DNA of 64,000 nucleotides, from contig NZ_LIXM01000007.1 of the NCBI RefSeq assembly GCF_002608565.1, forward strand, positions 62,001 through 126,000. Reading direction: 5' to 3'. The notes below the pieces were generated by a model. The model had not been told where the DNA came from. It was given only the letters and a program-made list of their open reading frames with translations, and made no database searches. Positions 44,002-53,243 of the stretch are shown here, one piece after another. Source of the DNA: Vibrio sp. PID17_43. GTDB taxonomy: Bacteria; Pseudomonadota; Gammaproteobacteria; Enterobacterales; Vibrionaceae. Numbering within the stretch: the first letter of the stretch is position 1; each line of letters opens with the position of its first letter. A program made the translations under genes and the position numbers.

Positions 44002-44030
44002 AAAAACGGCGCTCTCAGAGCGCCGTTTTT
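44002..44030 (-). terminator. Terminator after grcA
   Basis: A perfect 13-base stem, AAAAACGGCGCTC/GAGCGCCGTTTTT, with a three-base loop. It serves grcA on the minus strand and backs up thrC termination. Confidence 0.88.
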
Positions 44031-44055
44031 AAAATCTTACTGACGAATGTCTCTA

Positions 44056-44433
44056 TTATAGAGACTCAGTAAACGTACGAGCGATTACGTCACGTTGCTG
44101 CTCTGTAGTTAGCGAGTTGAAACGTACTGCGTAACCAGAAACACGAATGGTCAGCTGTGGGTAGTTCTCTGGGTGAGCCACTGCGTCTTCTAGCGTTTCA
44201 CGCTTAAGAACGTTCACGTTTAGGTGTTGGCCACCTTCGATGCGTGGAGCCGTTTCGATTGCCACTTCACGGCTTTCGTATTCACCTAGATCGCTGATTG
44301 CGATAACTTGGTCAGCGTCGTAGCCAGTCGCCGCAGCCACACAACGTGCTTCGTTCTTCTCGCTATCTAGTAGCCAGATTGAGTTTAGTAGTTCGTCGTT
44401 AGCTGCTTTAGTAATTTGGATACCTTGGATCAT
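44056..44433 (-). CDS. grcA: Autonomous glycyl radical cofactor GrcA
   Basis: 125 residues. The end, [28 protein letters not shown], is the glycyl radical domain of pyruvate formate-lyase, with the radical glycine in RVSGYAVRF. GrcA (YfiD) replaces the damaged C-terminus of PflB after oxygen exposure and also helps under acid stress. The ATG follows GGAGA. Upstream are two FNR boxes and a -10. E. coli grcA is also close to ung and srmB, both nearby here. Confidence 0.95.
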   Translation of the reverse strand: MIQGIQITKAANDELLNSIWLLDSEKNEARCVAAATGYDADQVIAISDLGEYESREVAIETAPRIEGGQHLNVNVLKRETLEDAVAHPENYPQLTIRVSGYAVRFNSLTTEQQRDVIARTFTESL

Positions 44434-44500
44434 TACTGTCTCCTAGACCACTTCTGTGGTGATTATTGGTGTTAATTTTCGATTTTTTGTTGAGCTAGGT

Positions 44501-44506
44501 ATTATA
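44501..44506 (-). promoter_or_regulatory. grcA promoter -10
   Basis: On the minus strand the hexamer is TATAAT, perfect, 67 bases before the grcA start. The expected start of RNA is near 44494. This places the nearer FNR box centre at about -43. Confidence 0.6.
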
Positions 44507-44530
44507 TAGCTAATATCCACTATATTAATA

Positions 44531-44544
44531 TTGATTTAGGTCAA
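44531..44544. promoter_or_regulatory. FNR box 1 upstream of grcA
   Basis: TTGATTTAGGTCAA matches TTGAT-N4-ATCAA at nine of ten fixed bases. Centre 44537.5, near -41 to -44 from the predicted start, the class II activating position. Confidence 0.65.
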
Positions 44545-44583
44545 AAAACCACTAAAAACCTTAACTTTTAGGGGGTGATTTTC

Positions 44584-44597
44584 TTGAGTTAAATCAA
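44584..44597. promoter_or_regulatory. FNR box 2 upstream of grcA
   Basis: TTGAGTTAAATCAA matches nine of ten fixed bases. Centre 44590.5, exactly 53 bases upstream of the first box. The rest of 44434-44759, up to nfo, is very AT-rich; nfo has only a weak ribosome site. Confidence 0.6.
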
Positions 44598-44759
44598 TAA
44601 AACGTTTGAAAACATACTGTTTACAATTTATTTGATAATATAAAAAATATTTAAAAGTTAAATTTGTTGTAAAATTACTGCATTTTTGGTTTAAAATTTA
44701 ACCATAAGTATGTAACGCTCTGTATTTTGGTAACCACACTGAAAGTCAAAAGTGATTAA

Positions 44760-45647
44760 ATGACAAACATGAAAAACAAGTTCGGAAACAAATTTATTGG
44801 TGCGCACGTGTCTGCTGCGGGTGGTGTCGATCAAGCCCCTTTGCGTGCGAAAGAAATTGGTGCAAATGCGTTTGCTCTGTTTACGAAGAATCAGCGCCAG
44901 TGGGTAGCAAAACCATTGGAAGAAAAAACCATTCGAGCATTTAAAGCCAATTGCAAGATGCTAGGCTTTAGCGCAGAACATATTCTTCCACACGACTCTT
45001 ACCTGATTAACTTGGGCGCGCCCGAAGAAGAGAAGCTCAGCAAATCACGCGCGGCCTTTATTGATGAAATGGAGCGCTGCAATCAGCTCGGTTTAACGCT
45101 GCTAAATTTCCACCCAGGCAGTCACTTAAGAAAAGTCTCTGAGCAGGAGTGTTTGGCGACGATCGCAGAGTCGATCAACCTCGCACATAAAGCCGTGCCA
45201 AATGTGATTGCTGTCATTGAGAACACGGCTGGTCAAGGAACCAATCTTGGCTGGAAGTTCGAACAGTTAGCTGAAATCATCGCTCAAGTGAAAGACAAAG
45301 AGCGCGTTGGTGTATGTCTCGATACTTGCCACACCTTCACGGCGGGTTATGACCTACGCACCAAAGAAGATTGTGAGCATACTTTCGCTGAGTTCGATCG
45401 CATCGTTGGCATGCACTATTTAAGAGCAATGCATCTTAATGATTCAAAAGTGGCGTTTGCGAGCAAGGTCGATCGCCACCATTCACTGGGTAAAGGTGAA
45501 ATTGGTTGGAGTTGTTTTGAGTACATCGCGAAAGATCCGCGCTTCGATGGTATACCACTGATTTTAGAGACAATTGAACCTGATCTTTGGCCGCAGGAAA
45601 TCCATGCATTGCGCCAGTTTTACATGGAGGAAATGGTGAATAGTTAG
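44760..45647 (+). CDS. nfo: Endonuclease IV (Nfo)
   Basis: AP endonuclease of base excision repair with three metal ions. 295 residues; the N-terminus is about ten residues longer than in E. coli. Metal ligands are in the usual motifs: [47 protein letters not shown], and [23 protein letters not shown] starts at 44760; the ATG at 44769 is possible too. It pairs with ung, another base-excision repair enzyme, 300 bases downstream. Confidence 0.95.
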   Translation: MTNMKNKFGNKFIGAHVSAAGGVDQAPLRAKEIGANAFALFTKNQRQWVAKPLEEKTIRAFKANCKMLGFSAEHILPHDSYLINLGAPEEEKLSKSRAAFIDEMERCNQLGLTLLNFHPGSHLRKVSEQECLATIAESINLAHKAVPNVIAVIENTAGQGTNLGWKFEQLAEIIAQVKDKERVGVCLDTCHTFTAGYDLRTKEDCEHTFAEFDRIVGMHYLRAMHLNDSKVAFASKVDRHHSLGKGEIGWSCFEYIAKDPRFDGIPLILETIEPDLWPQEIHALRQFYMEEMVNS

Positions 45648-45765
45648 TGCAACAGTAAAGTTGGCATCCTTCTTTCTTAGTGACAATGGTTGAGCTGTTT
45701 ACTGCTCTGCTCAATTCGCTTCTATACTATCCAAATGGGGCTGCACCAGTTAGGAGGATGACACT

Positions 45766-45882
45766 ATGTCTCGAGCTGCTTCTTTTACTCTCGCAACACA
45801 CGGAAAGCGTGTATTACGCTTACCTACACCCAACCGACATATCTCTGGTCAAGGGCACTTTCGGACTCCGCAGAAACACTAA
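45766..45882 (+). CDS. Candidate 38-residue basic protein
   Basis: A short ORF with a very strong TAGGAGG ending eight bases before its ATG and a TATACT -10-like box at 45723-45728. The product has 38 residues (MSRAASFTLATHGKRVLRLP and on to KH), with no Asp or Glu and many Arg and His. It lies alone between nfo and ung, 72 bases before ung. A longer ORF in another frame covers it but has no comparable ribosome site. I do not recognise it; it may be a small protein or a leader of ung. Confidence 0.5.
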   Translation: MSRAASFTLATHGKRVLRLPTPNRHISGQGHFRTPQKH

Positions 45883-45954
45883 TTGATATTACTGCTCTTA
45901 AGTTGATAGGAAGTTTTGTTAGAATGTTGGCAAACTTTAGGGCAGGAATACTCC

Positions 45955-46635
45955 ATGAATCAGTCACTCATTTGGCACGATGTAATCGGCGAAGAAAAAC
46001 AGCAAAGCTACCTTATTGATACGCTAAATTTTGTTGAAGCAGAACGCGCGTCTGGCAAAGCGATTTTTCCTCCAGAAGACGATGTATTTAACGCATTTTG
46101 CTTGACTGAGTTCAATGATGTGAAGGTGGTTATTTTAGGGCAGGATCCTTATCACGGTCCAAATCAGGCGCATGGTTTGTGTTTTTCTGTGTTGCCAGGC
46201 ATTAAAACGCCCCCATCTTTGGTGAATATGTACAAAGAACTAGCCCAAGATATTGATGGGTTTCAAATTCCGCAGCATGGTTTTTTGCAAAGTTGGGCTG
46301 AGCAAGGTGTGTTGCTGCTTAATACGGTATTGACCGTAGAACAAGGTAAGGCGCATTCGCACTCAAAAATCGGTTGGGAGACATTTACCGATCGAGTCAT
46401 TGAAGCGATCAATCAACATCAGCATGGAGTCATATTCTTACTTTGGGGAGCACACGCACAGAAGAAAGGACGTTTTATTGATCGTTCTAAACATCATGTG
46501 CTTGCCGCGCCTCATCCATCGCCGTTGTCTGCTCATCGAGGCTTCTTCGGCTGCCAGCATTTCTCACAAGCTAACCAGTTATTGATAGAGCAGGGCAAGG
46601 AGCCTATTAATTGGCATTTACCCATGAAGGCATAA
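45955..46635 (+). CDS. ung: Uracil-DNA glycosylase
   Basis: Removes uracil from DNA. 226 residues (E. coli 229), started at the ATG 45955 ([12 protein letters not shown]) after AGGAAT; a longer in-frame extension is not supported. The catalytic Asp is in [20 protein letters not shown], and the His-containing motif in [14 protein letters not shown]. Downstream lie a short gap and the hemerythrin gene. Confidence 0.97.
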   Translation: MNQSLIWHDVIGEEKQQSYLIDTLNFVEAERASGKAIFPPEDDVFNAFCLTEFNDVKVVILGQDPYHGPNQAHGLCFSVLPGIKTPPSLVNMYKELAQDIDGFQIPQHGFLQSWAEQGVLLLNTVLTVEQGKAHSHSKIGWETFTDRVIEAINQHQHGVIFLLWGAHAQKKGRFIDRSKHHVLAAPHPSPLSAHRGFFGCQHFSQANQLLIEQGKEPINWHLPMKA

Positions 46636-46775
46636 GACAATATATTTTTAGCTTAAGAGGCTGCCGAGAGTAGAGCTACCATAGCATTACTGTTGTTGTT
46701 TTTTTGAACGGCGTCGACGCTGATATTCTGTTTCTCATATACACTTAATAAAAGTAGGTGCTAAGGAGAGACGCT

Positions 46776-47327
46776 ATGATGCTCGAAAGAATCAGACGTG
46801 AACACGGCTATATGGTTCGTTTGTTGGCGATATTGCGCCACAAACTGAAGGAGATACAGCAAGAACATCCCATCAACTACTCGTTGGTGAGTGAGATTGT
46901 GGATTACTTGTCTAATCATTCTGAGAAGATCCATCACCCTAAAGAAGACATTCTTTATCATTACTTTCTTGAGCATTATGGGCAGCAAAAAAACATAGAA
47001 AACTTGGAATTAGAACACCAAGAACTTGCTGAAAAGACTAAGCAGTTTGCACTTGTCGTTGATATGATTTTACAAGACGCTGTCGTTCCTCAGGAGATGT
47101 TTGCTCGACAGTTAGAAGATTTTATTACCAGTCAAAAGCGTCACCTCGACATGGAGGAGAGAAAAATCTTACCATTGATAGAGGCATTGTTTACGACAGA
47201 AGACTGGCAATATGTCGAAAGTCAATGGCAGGAAAATGAGGACGATCCAGTCTTTGGCGACACTATCGCGGATCGCTATAAACAGTTAGCTGAACGTGTT
47301 CGCCAGAATGACAAGGAGTTCGTTTGA
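46776..47327 (+). CDS. Hemerythrin domain protein
   Basis: 183 residues from the ATG at 46776, which follows AAGGAG by seven bases. All-helical, with hemerythrin HHE ligands: H in RREHGYMVRLL (about 10), HPKEDILYHYFLEHYG (about 57-71, HxxxE), EHQEL (about 86), and KRHLDMEERKILP (about 125-137, HxxxE). It is of the YtfE/bacterial HHE cation-binding type. The di-iron site binds oxygen or nitric oxide in other members; the role here is unknown. Confidence 0.87.
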   Translation: MMLERIRREHGYMVRLLAILRHKLKEIQQEHPINYSLVSEIVDYLSNHSEKIHHPKEDILYHYFLEHYGQQKNIENLELEHQELAEKTKQFALVVDMILQDAVVPQEMFARQLEDFITSQKRHLDMEERKILPLIEALFTTEDWQYVESQWQENEDDPVFGDTIADRYKQLAERVRQNDKEFV

Positions 47328-47437
47328 CCTGCAGTTTGCGTCAAGTGAACGTTTGCCATTGTTGTGGTTTATTTTGTGCCTTTCTTATTTGGTGAGAAAT
47401 TATCTAAATTTTAAACTTAGTAAACATGGCAGAAAAC

Positions 47438-47472
47438 TAAAGCATATTCTTACTAGGTGAGAATATGCTTTA
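47438..47472. repeat. Perfect 13-base inverted repeat after the hemerythrin gene
   Basis: TAAAGCATATTCT and AGAATATGCTTTA around a nine-base loop (TACTAGGTG). It lacks a T run, so it is not a typical intrinsic terminator. It lies 110 bases after the hemerythrin stop, in a 230-base gap. Confidence 0.7.
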
Positions 47473-47525
47473 TTTAGGTGATTTTAGGCTGGTTAACCTT
47501 AGTCGTTTCATCTATTTATAAATGA

Positions 47526-47550
47526 AAAAGGCACCGTCAAGGTGCCTTTT
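47526..47550. terminator. Terminator after the DUF3545 gene
   Basis: AAAAGGCACC, loop GTCAA, GGTGCCTTTT; symmetrical, likely used on the minus strand by DUF3545. Confidence 0.8.
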
Positions 47551-47557
47551 GTCTGAA

Positions 47558-47743
47558 TTAAAGTTTGATATCCTCTAAGGATATATCGTGACAGACATCC
47601 AGTTCTTTTAACTCCTTGAGCAGGTTACGTCTGTCGTTCATTTCCTCAATCTCACGCCATTTTCGCTTGATTCGTTTATTTCGAGGGCGAGTTGCAGAGC
47701 TAGTATCTAGGTCAAATGCATCATCGAGTTGAAAGTCTTCCAT
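47558..47743 (-). CDS. DUF3545 family small protein
   Basis: 61 residues, acidic at the start (MEDFQLDDAFDLD), then very basic (PRNKRIKRKWREIEEMNDRRNLLKELKELD). This matches the DUF3545 family of small proteins found mostly in vibrios and relatives. Function is unknown. It is followed by a clear terminator. Confidence 0.75.
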   Translation of the reverse strand: MEDFQLDDAFDLDTSSATRPRNKRIKRKWREIEEMNDRRNLLKELKELDVCHDISLEDIKL

Positions 47744-48452
47744 AAGCCACCTTACCTTTTATATCCAAACTAGTCAGTGTGGAGCTTTTTTATTACCATA
47801 ATCACTGTAAGGGTAACCATGATATATTTCGCATTTGTGTCTCTAAGGTGACACTTTCATGTAAAAACACACACAGAATCACACTTTTTATGTATATGAA
47901 ATGGAGAGAAAATAAGCGAACGAGCGCAAGAAAACGATTAAATAGTACGATCGCGTTTGTTAATTTGAGTCCTATAATGTGTACCTTACCCAAGGGAGAC
48001 TGTTGCATAAAGCCGACTCAATGATGTGCCGTTTAATACCCACTTCCCCGACAGGTTAGAATTTGGCGCATCACTTGTGGTTGCTAGCTTTCCCTCATAC
48101 CTATGTAATTCTACTTTCCTCATTCAGTACTGGGCGACACGTTGCTGTTTTGTTGGTTTTGTATTTCCATTTGAGTGCGCTTCGGTTGTTGTTGTGTTTT
48201 TTCTTTGTACTCTTATGGTGAAAAGTAACATTGATGCCTCACCTGTTGCATATTGATTTTTGCTTGTTGAGGCTGCATTATCCGCCCGTCAAAAAATACG
48301 CGGGTACGTAAAATGGATGCATGAAGCGACGTTTACGATTCTAGATTGCGCAATAAACATTATTCAAAAAGCTAAGCACACTTTGACACTTAGCAGGCAA
48401 TCTGGTGGATGGCTTGGACGCACAGACCGGCGCAACTCACTTTGAGGTACAC
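47744..48452. other. Long region upstream of the sodium:alanine symporter
   Basis: About 700 bases. I see no convincing gene: several ORFs of 60-80 codons occur but show no ribosome sites or recognisable products. A stem GCTAAG/CTTAGC is at 48371-48394, with TTGACA inside it at 48383-48388 but no good -10. There is no glycine riboswitch signature, although some vibrio symporters of this family have one. Confidence 0.45.
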
Positions 48453-49889
48453 ATGACAGACTTAATCAATTTGATGAACGATCTCCTTTGGGGGTCGATT
48501 CTGGTTTATCTTCTTGTTGGTGTAGGGATCTACTTCACCGTTCGATTGGGATTCATTCAATTCCGCCATTTTGGCCACATGTTCTCGGTTCTTAAAAACA
48601 GCCGTAGAGCAGACAAAGCAGGTATCTCTTCTTTCCAAGCACTTTGTACCAGTCTTGCTGCACGTGTCGGCACTGGCAACATGGCTGGTGTTGCTGTCGC
48701 TCTAACTGCAGGTGGCCCTGGGGCAATCTTCTGGATGTGGTTGATTGCCATGCTAGGTATGGCCACGTCGTTTGCGGAAAGTACGCTAGCACAGCTATAC
48801 AAAACCAAAGACGATGACGGAAATTACCGTGGTGGTCCAGCATACTATATGGAAAAAGGCTTGGGCATGCGCTGGATGGGCGTGTTGTTCTCAATTTTCC
48901 TTATCATCGCTTTTGGTTTGGTATTTAATGCCGTTCAAGCAAACTCAATCGCTAATGCAATGAGCACCGCATTTGGCTGGGATGACCTATATGTGGGTAT
49001 CGCGGTAGTGCTACTTTCTGCGGTGGTTATTTTTGGTGGTATTAAACGTATCGCAAGAGTCGCTGAGCTGGTGGTTCCTATTATGGCACTGGCTTACTTA
49101 GTACTTGCGTTGTTCGTGATGTTCTCTAATCTAGACAAGCTACCAGACGTGCTAATGCTTATCTTCAAGAGTGCGTTCGGTCTGCAAGAAGCAGCAGCTG
49201 GTGGTCTGGGCTACGCAATTGCACAGGCGATGATCAACGGAATCAAACGCGGTCTATTCTCGAACGAAGCGGGTATGGGTTCTGCGCCAAACGCAGCAGC
49301 ATCAGCAACGCCTTACCCGCCACACCCTGCGTCTCAAGGTTATGTACAGATGCTAGGCGTGTTCATGGATACGATTGTTATCTGTTCTGCGACGGTAGCG
49401 ATCATCCTGATGTCAGGTGAGTACGTTGGCCAAGCAACGGAAGTAACAGGTATCGAGCTAACTCAGCGCGCATTGAGCTCACAAGTGGGTGATTGGGGAA
49501 GCATCTTTGTTGCGGTAGCGATCTTCTTCTTCGCGTTTACGTCAATCATTGCAAACTACTCATACGCTGAAACGAACCTAATCTTCCTCGAGCACAACCA
49601 CAAAGCAGGTCTAGGCATTTTCCGTATCGTTGTACTAGGCATGGTGATGTTCGGTGCACTAGCTTCTCTACCAGTGGTTTGGTCACTCGCTGACGTCTCT
49701 ATGGGTTTGATGGCGATAGTGAACTTGGTGGCAATTATACTGCTGTCAGGCATCGTGATTAAGTTGGCGAAAGATTACAACCGTCAATTAGATGAAGGTA
49801 AAGTACCAACGTTTGATGTCAACGATTTTCCTGAGCTTAAATCTCAGCTAGAAGATGGCATTTGGGACAACACAAAGAAAGAAGACTAA
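48453..49889 (+). CDS. Sodium:alanine/glycine symporter (AGCS family, YaaJ-like)
   Basis: 478 residues with about eleven membrane segments, from the ATG at 48453 after GAGG; an in-frame ATG at 48405 would add 16 polar residues. AGCS features: [55 protein letters not shown], and [17 protein letters not shown]. It takes up alanine or glycine with sodium. In E. coli, yaaJ and yaaA stand together downstream of thrC, and the same two genes are adjacent here. Confidence 0.92.
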   Translation: MTDLINLMNDLLWGSILVYLLVGVGIYFTVRLGFIQFRHFGHMFSVLKNSRRADKAGISSFQALCTSLAARVGTGNMAGVAVALTAGGPGAIFWMWLIAMLGMATSFAESTLAQLYKTKDDDGNYRGGPAYYMEKGLGMRWMGVLFSIFLIIAFGLVFNAVQANSIANAMSTAFGWDDLYVGIAVVLLSAVVIFGGIKRIARVAELVVPIMALAYLVLALFVMFSNLDKLPDVLMLIFKSAFGLQEAAAGGLGYAIAQAMINGIKRGLFSNEAGMGSAPNAAASATPYPPHPASQGYVQMLGVFMDTIVICSATVAIILMSGEYVGQATEVTGIELTQRALSSQVGDWGSIFVAVAIFFFAFTSIIANYSYAETNLIFLEHNHKAGLGIFRIVVLGMVMFGALASLPVVWSLADVSMGLMAIVNLVAIILLSGIVIKLAKDYNRQLDEGKVPTFDVNDFPELKSQLEDGIWDNTKKED

Positions 49890-49928
49890 GTGACGTCCAA
49901 TCATCGTTGAAAGCTATCAACACGATTC

Positions 49929-49961
49929 AAAAAGCCATGCAGACAATGCATGGCTTTTTTT
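49929..49961 (+). terminator. Terminator after the symporter gene
   Basis: AAAAGCCATGC, loop AGACAAT, GCATGGCTTTTTTT; between the symporter and yaaA. Confidence 0.9.
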
Positions 49962-49999
49962 GTACCCTAATGGAAAATAAAATTAGGGAAGTTAAAGTC

Positions 50000-50776
50000 A
50001 TGCTTATCGTCGTTTCTCCTGCTAAAACGCTTGATTACGAATCACCACTCGCGACCGAGAAGTTTACTCAACCAGACTTGGTTAGCTATTCAAAAGAGCT
50101 GATCGAGGTATGCCGTAAGTTAACACCTGCCGACGTGGCATCACTGATGAAAGTAAGCGATAAGATCGCTGATTTGAATGTGGGCCGTTTCCAAGAGTGG
50201 AGTGAGACCTTCACTACAGATAATGCGCGCCAAGCGATTCTTGCGTTTAAAGGTGATGTGTACACTGGTCTTGAAGCAGAAACCCTTTCTGATGCCGATT
50301 TCGATTACGCTCAAGATCACTTACGCATGCTGTCTGGCTTATACGGTCTGCTTAAGCCGCTTGATTTGATGCAACCATACCGTCTTGAGATGGGCACTAA
50401 GCTTGCGAACGATAAAGGCAGCAACCTTTATCAGTTCTGGGGGAACGTGATTACCGATAAGCTGAATGAAGCCATTGCAGCACAAGGCGATAATGTTCTG
50501 ATCAACCTCGCATCGAATGAATACTTTAAAGCGGTCAAGCCGAAGAATTTGGATGCGCAAGTGATCACGCCAATCTTTAAAGATTGTAAGAATGGTCAAT
50601 ACAAGGTGATCAGCTTTTATGCGAAGAAAGCACGCGGCATGATGGCGCGTTACATCATTGAAAACCGAATAAAAAGTGTCGCGGACTTAACTCAGTTCAA
50701 TACGGCGGGTTATTATTTCGTAGAAGAAGAGTCGACACCAACAGATTTGGTGTTTAAGCGCGAAGAGCAAAACTGA
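50000..50776 (+). CDS. yaaA: Peroxide stress protein YaaA (UPF0246)
   Basis: 258 residues from the ATG at 50000 ([17 protein letters not shown]), after AGGGAAG; in-frame extension upstream runs through the terminator of the preceding gene. Conserved UPF0246 stretches include [45 protein letters not shown], and [18 protein letters not shown]. coli YaaA limits free iron under hydrogen peroxide stress and binds DNA. Single gene with its own start. Confidence 0.93.
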   Translation: MLIVVSPAKTLDYESPLATEKFTQPDLVSYSKELIEVCRKLTPADVASLMKVSDKIADLNVGRFQEWSETFTTDNARQAILAFKGDVYTGLEAETLSDADFDYAQDHLRMLSGLYGLLKPLDLMQPYRLEMGTKLANDKGSNLYQFWGNVITDKLNEAIAAQGDNVLINLASNEYFKAVKPKNLDAQVITPIFKDCKNGQYKVISFYAKKARGMMARYIIENRIKSVADLTQFNTAGYYFVEEESTPTDLVFKREEQN

Positions 50777-50867
50777 TCACGCGATGGATTCTTATCGGCG
50801 ATAGAGATAAAAAAGGGTTGGCAGTGCCAACCCTTTTGCTTTTGTTATTAGAAATTAATTCGCACGA

Positions 50868-52091
50868 TTATTTCTTCTTCGCGACTTTCTTTTTCACTGT
50901 TTTTTTCTTGTCGTCTTTTTTCTTTTTCTTCTTAAACACAGGTTTCTTGTGCTTAGGGCGCATCTCTTTAACGAAGCGCTCTTTGATGTCTTCTTTCACG
51001 TAACGCGCCACGCGATCCAGCATTGGTTGGTCGTGCGCTTCTACGATAGAGATTGCGTTACCCTTTTTACCTGCGCGCGCTGTACGGCCAATGCGGTGAA
51101 GGTATACGTCAGCAGTGCGAGGCATGTCGTAGTTGATTACGTGTGATACGTCTGGCAAATCGATACCACGAGCAGCCACATCGGTTGCCAGTAATACGTT
51201 TACGGTGCCGTCACGGAAGCGAGAAATTGCGTTGTTACGACGATCTTGTGGCATTTCACCTTGAATCCAAGAGCATGGGATTTGTGCACTTTCTAGCTGT
51301 GCACGAAGCTCACCCAGACGCTCACGAGTCTTCAGGAACACGATGGTACGCTCTGCCTGCTCTGTGATGATGTGTTTTAGCAGGGCAAGTTTATGCTCTG
51401 CGTCATCAGCACGGTGGTACCACTGTGCGATCTTCTTACGTTCACGCAGTGGTGATTTCGCGTCGATCTCTGCGGGTTCATTCAGTAGATCGGCGGTAAA
51501 GCCTTCGACACCTTTACCTTCTAGTGTGGCAGAGAAAAGAAGGGTTTGCTTACGCCAGCGACATTCGTTAGATAGGCGGTCGACGGTAGGCGCAAAGCCC
51601 ATATCTAGCATGCGGTCTGCTTCGTCCAGAATTAACCATTCAATGGCACGACAATCAAAACGTTCAGCATCAATGTATTCACGCAGGCGTCCAGGAGTTG
51701 CCACCACGATGTCTTGCGTGGTCGCTAGGATGTTTGCGTGCTCTTGGTATTGAACACCACCCGTGATGGTGAAGATGTTTAGCTTGGTATTTTTTGCCAG
51801 TGCGCGAGCTTGATCCGCTACCTGCATCGCAAGTTCACGAGTTGGTGTTAGGATCAGAATACGCGCAGGTCCAGGTTTACGACGTGGGAAATCTTGCAGA
51901 TATTGCAGTGCTGGCAGTACGAATGCCGCCGTTTTACCAGTACCAGTTGGTGCAGACGCTAGAATGTCACGACCATCTAACGCTTGTGGAATCGCTTCTG
52001 CCTGAATTTTAGTTGGGCGCTCGTAGCCCATCTCTTCAATGGCTTCAAGTAAGTTTGAGTCTAGATCAAGTTCAGCAAAGGTTCTGATCAC
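50868..52091 (-). CDS. srmB: DEAD-box RNA helicase SrmB
   Basis: ATP-dependent helicase that helps assemble the 50S ribosomal subunit. 407 residues. Motifs in order: Q motif (YERPTKIQAEAIP), Walker A APTGTGKT, TPTRELA, TPGRL, DEAD in LILDEADRML, SAT in LLFSATLEG, then domain 2 with GEMPQDRRN and HRIGRTARAGKKG. The C-terminal tail is almost all Lys (about the last 30 residues). Adjacent to trmN6, as E. coli srmB is. Confidence 0.95.
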   Translation of the reverse strand: MIRTFAELDLDSNLLEAIEEMGYERPTKIQAEAIPQALDGRDILASAPTGTGKTAAFVLPALQYLQDFPRRKPGPARILILTPTRELAMQVADQARALAKNTKLNIFTITGGVQYQEHANILATTQDIVVATPGRLREYIDAERFDCRAIEWLILDEADRMLDMGFAPTVDRLSNECRWRKQTLLFSATLEGKGVEGFTADLLNEPAEIDAKSPLRERKKIAQWYHRADDAEHKLALLKHIITEQAERTIVFLKTRERLGELRAQLESAQIPCSWIQGEMPQDRRNNAISRFRDGTVNVLLATDVAARGIDLPDVSHVINYDMPRTADVYLHRIGRTARAGKKGNAISIVEAHDQPMLDRVARYVKEDIKERFVKEMRPKHKKPVFKKKKKKDDKKKTVKKKVAKKK

Positions 52092-52197
52092 AATGAGTTC
52101 TCCACAAGCAAAGCTTGGTTAATGGTTCGCGAAAGCAGCATAGATTTTAAAAGGTCGCATATTATAAAGTGATTAGTGATAAGGATCACATGTTATT

Positions 52198-52917
52198 TCA
52201 CATCTTAAGATAAAACTCGTGAGTTAGCTGGATAAAATCCTCGCTGTACCCCGCATCTGTGTGGATAAGCAACTGTGATTCTTGAGTATCACAAGGTTGC
52301 TTTGCTAATTCAAATAGTACGCGGTGCACAGGCTTTTTCTGTGATGGTTGCACGCGACAGATGCGTGATAGGTACCATCCTTGTTGTTTTGCTAAGGTCA
52401 TAAACTGTTCGCCTTCCGTAATCGGCAGCACAAAACTGGCCGTTCCATTTTGCGAAAGTAATTCATAACAGCGTTTGAGTAATGCATCGTGCTGCAAGGT
52501 ATCTGTGTGTCTTGCGGTAGCACGTTGGCTCTGCTTCGATTGCTCTCCACTGTTAAAGTAAGGGGGGTTACAGATAATGTGTTGAAATGTGTGTGGAGCT
52601 TCAAAGCTCAATACATCGGCGTGCAACAAAGACAGCCTATCTCGCCAAGGAGAGTGGGCAAAATTGTCACGTGCGGCGTCAATCGCCGTTTTTTCAATAT
52701 CTACGGCGGTAATTTTTGCTTTGGTAAAGCGCTGAGCACACATCAGCGCGAGTAACCCCGTTCCGGTTCCAATGTCGAGAATATTTACTTCACGATGGCT
52801 TTGAAACCATGCGCCTAGTAGAACACCATCGGTGCTAACGGGCATGCCACTTTCACTTCCGTCGATAGTAAATTGCTTAAATTTGAAGCCCTTAGTTTTG
52901 AATGATGGATTATTCAT
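52198..52917 (-). CDS. trmN: tRNA1(Val) adenine-37 N6-methyltransferase
   Basis: YfiC/TrmN6 methylates A37 of tRNA-Val1. 239 residues from the ATG at 52917 (MNNPSFKTKGFKFKQFTIDG); a GTG at 52929 would add four residues and neither has a clear ribosome site. The SAM-binding motif is ILDIGTGTGLLALMCAQR, and the catalytic NPPY is in HIICNPPYFNSGEQSK. It is upstream of srmB on the same strand with about 105 bases between; in E. coli these two are neighbours but divergent. Confidence 0.9.
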   Translation of the reverse strand: MNNPSFKTKGFKFKQFTIDGSESGMPVSTDGVLLGAWFQSHREVNILDIGTGTGLLALMCAQRFTKAKITAVDIEKTAIDAARDNFAHSPWRDRLSLLHADVLSFEAPHTFQHIICNPPYFNSGEQSKQSQRATARHTDTLQHDALLKRCYELLSQNGTASFVLPITEGEQFMTLAKQQGWYLSRICRVQPSQKKPVHRVLFELAKQPCDTQESQLLIHTDAGYSEDFIQLTHEFYLKM

Positions 52918-53243
52918 GATGTTTCGCACTTGCTCAATATTTAAGTTAATTTTGCTGTTGTTTCGTAATTGTACAGGGTCTTGTTTTGTTGGTTATCAAA
53001 TTGTTTTGTAATTTACTTGGTGTAAAAGACTGCCCTATTGCCAAATGTTAGATGTATTAACTGCTTTTAGCTTCCGTAGGTAAATTAATATGGTGTTTTT
53101 TTCTTTAAGGTTGCCAAATGATGAGTCTTTCGTCATTATTCGGCGAAATATAATAGATTAAACCACGAGTATCTATTTACTTTAGATAATCAAAAGTGGT
53201 CTATGCATACACAACATTCATTAATTAGAAGTAAGGGTTATCT
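52918..53243. other. Intergenic region between trmN6 and brnQ
   Basis: About 325 bases with divergent promoters. A perfect -10 TATAAT is at 53149-53154 with a poor -35. TTGCCAAATG occurs twice (53038-53047 and 53111-53120). No ORF or named operator recognised. Confidence 0.45.

Noticed and set aside
45680..45886. A 68-codon ORF between nfo and ung
   Set aside because: No ribosome site; the 38-codon ORF in another frame has a strong one and I prefer it.
47779..48445. Three ORFs of 61-81 codons upstream of the symporter
   Set aside because: No ribosome sites, low-complexity hydrophobic products, no recognisable family.
47744..48452. Glycine riboswitch before the sodium:alanine symporter
   Set aside because: The conserved core of the glycine aptamer and the tandem layout known from a V. 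cholerae symporter are not present.
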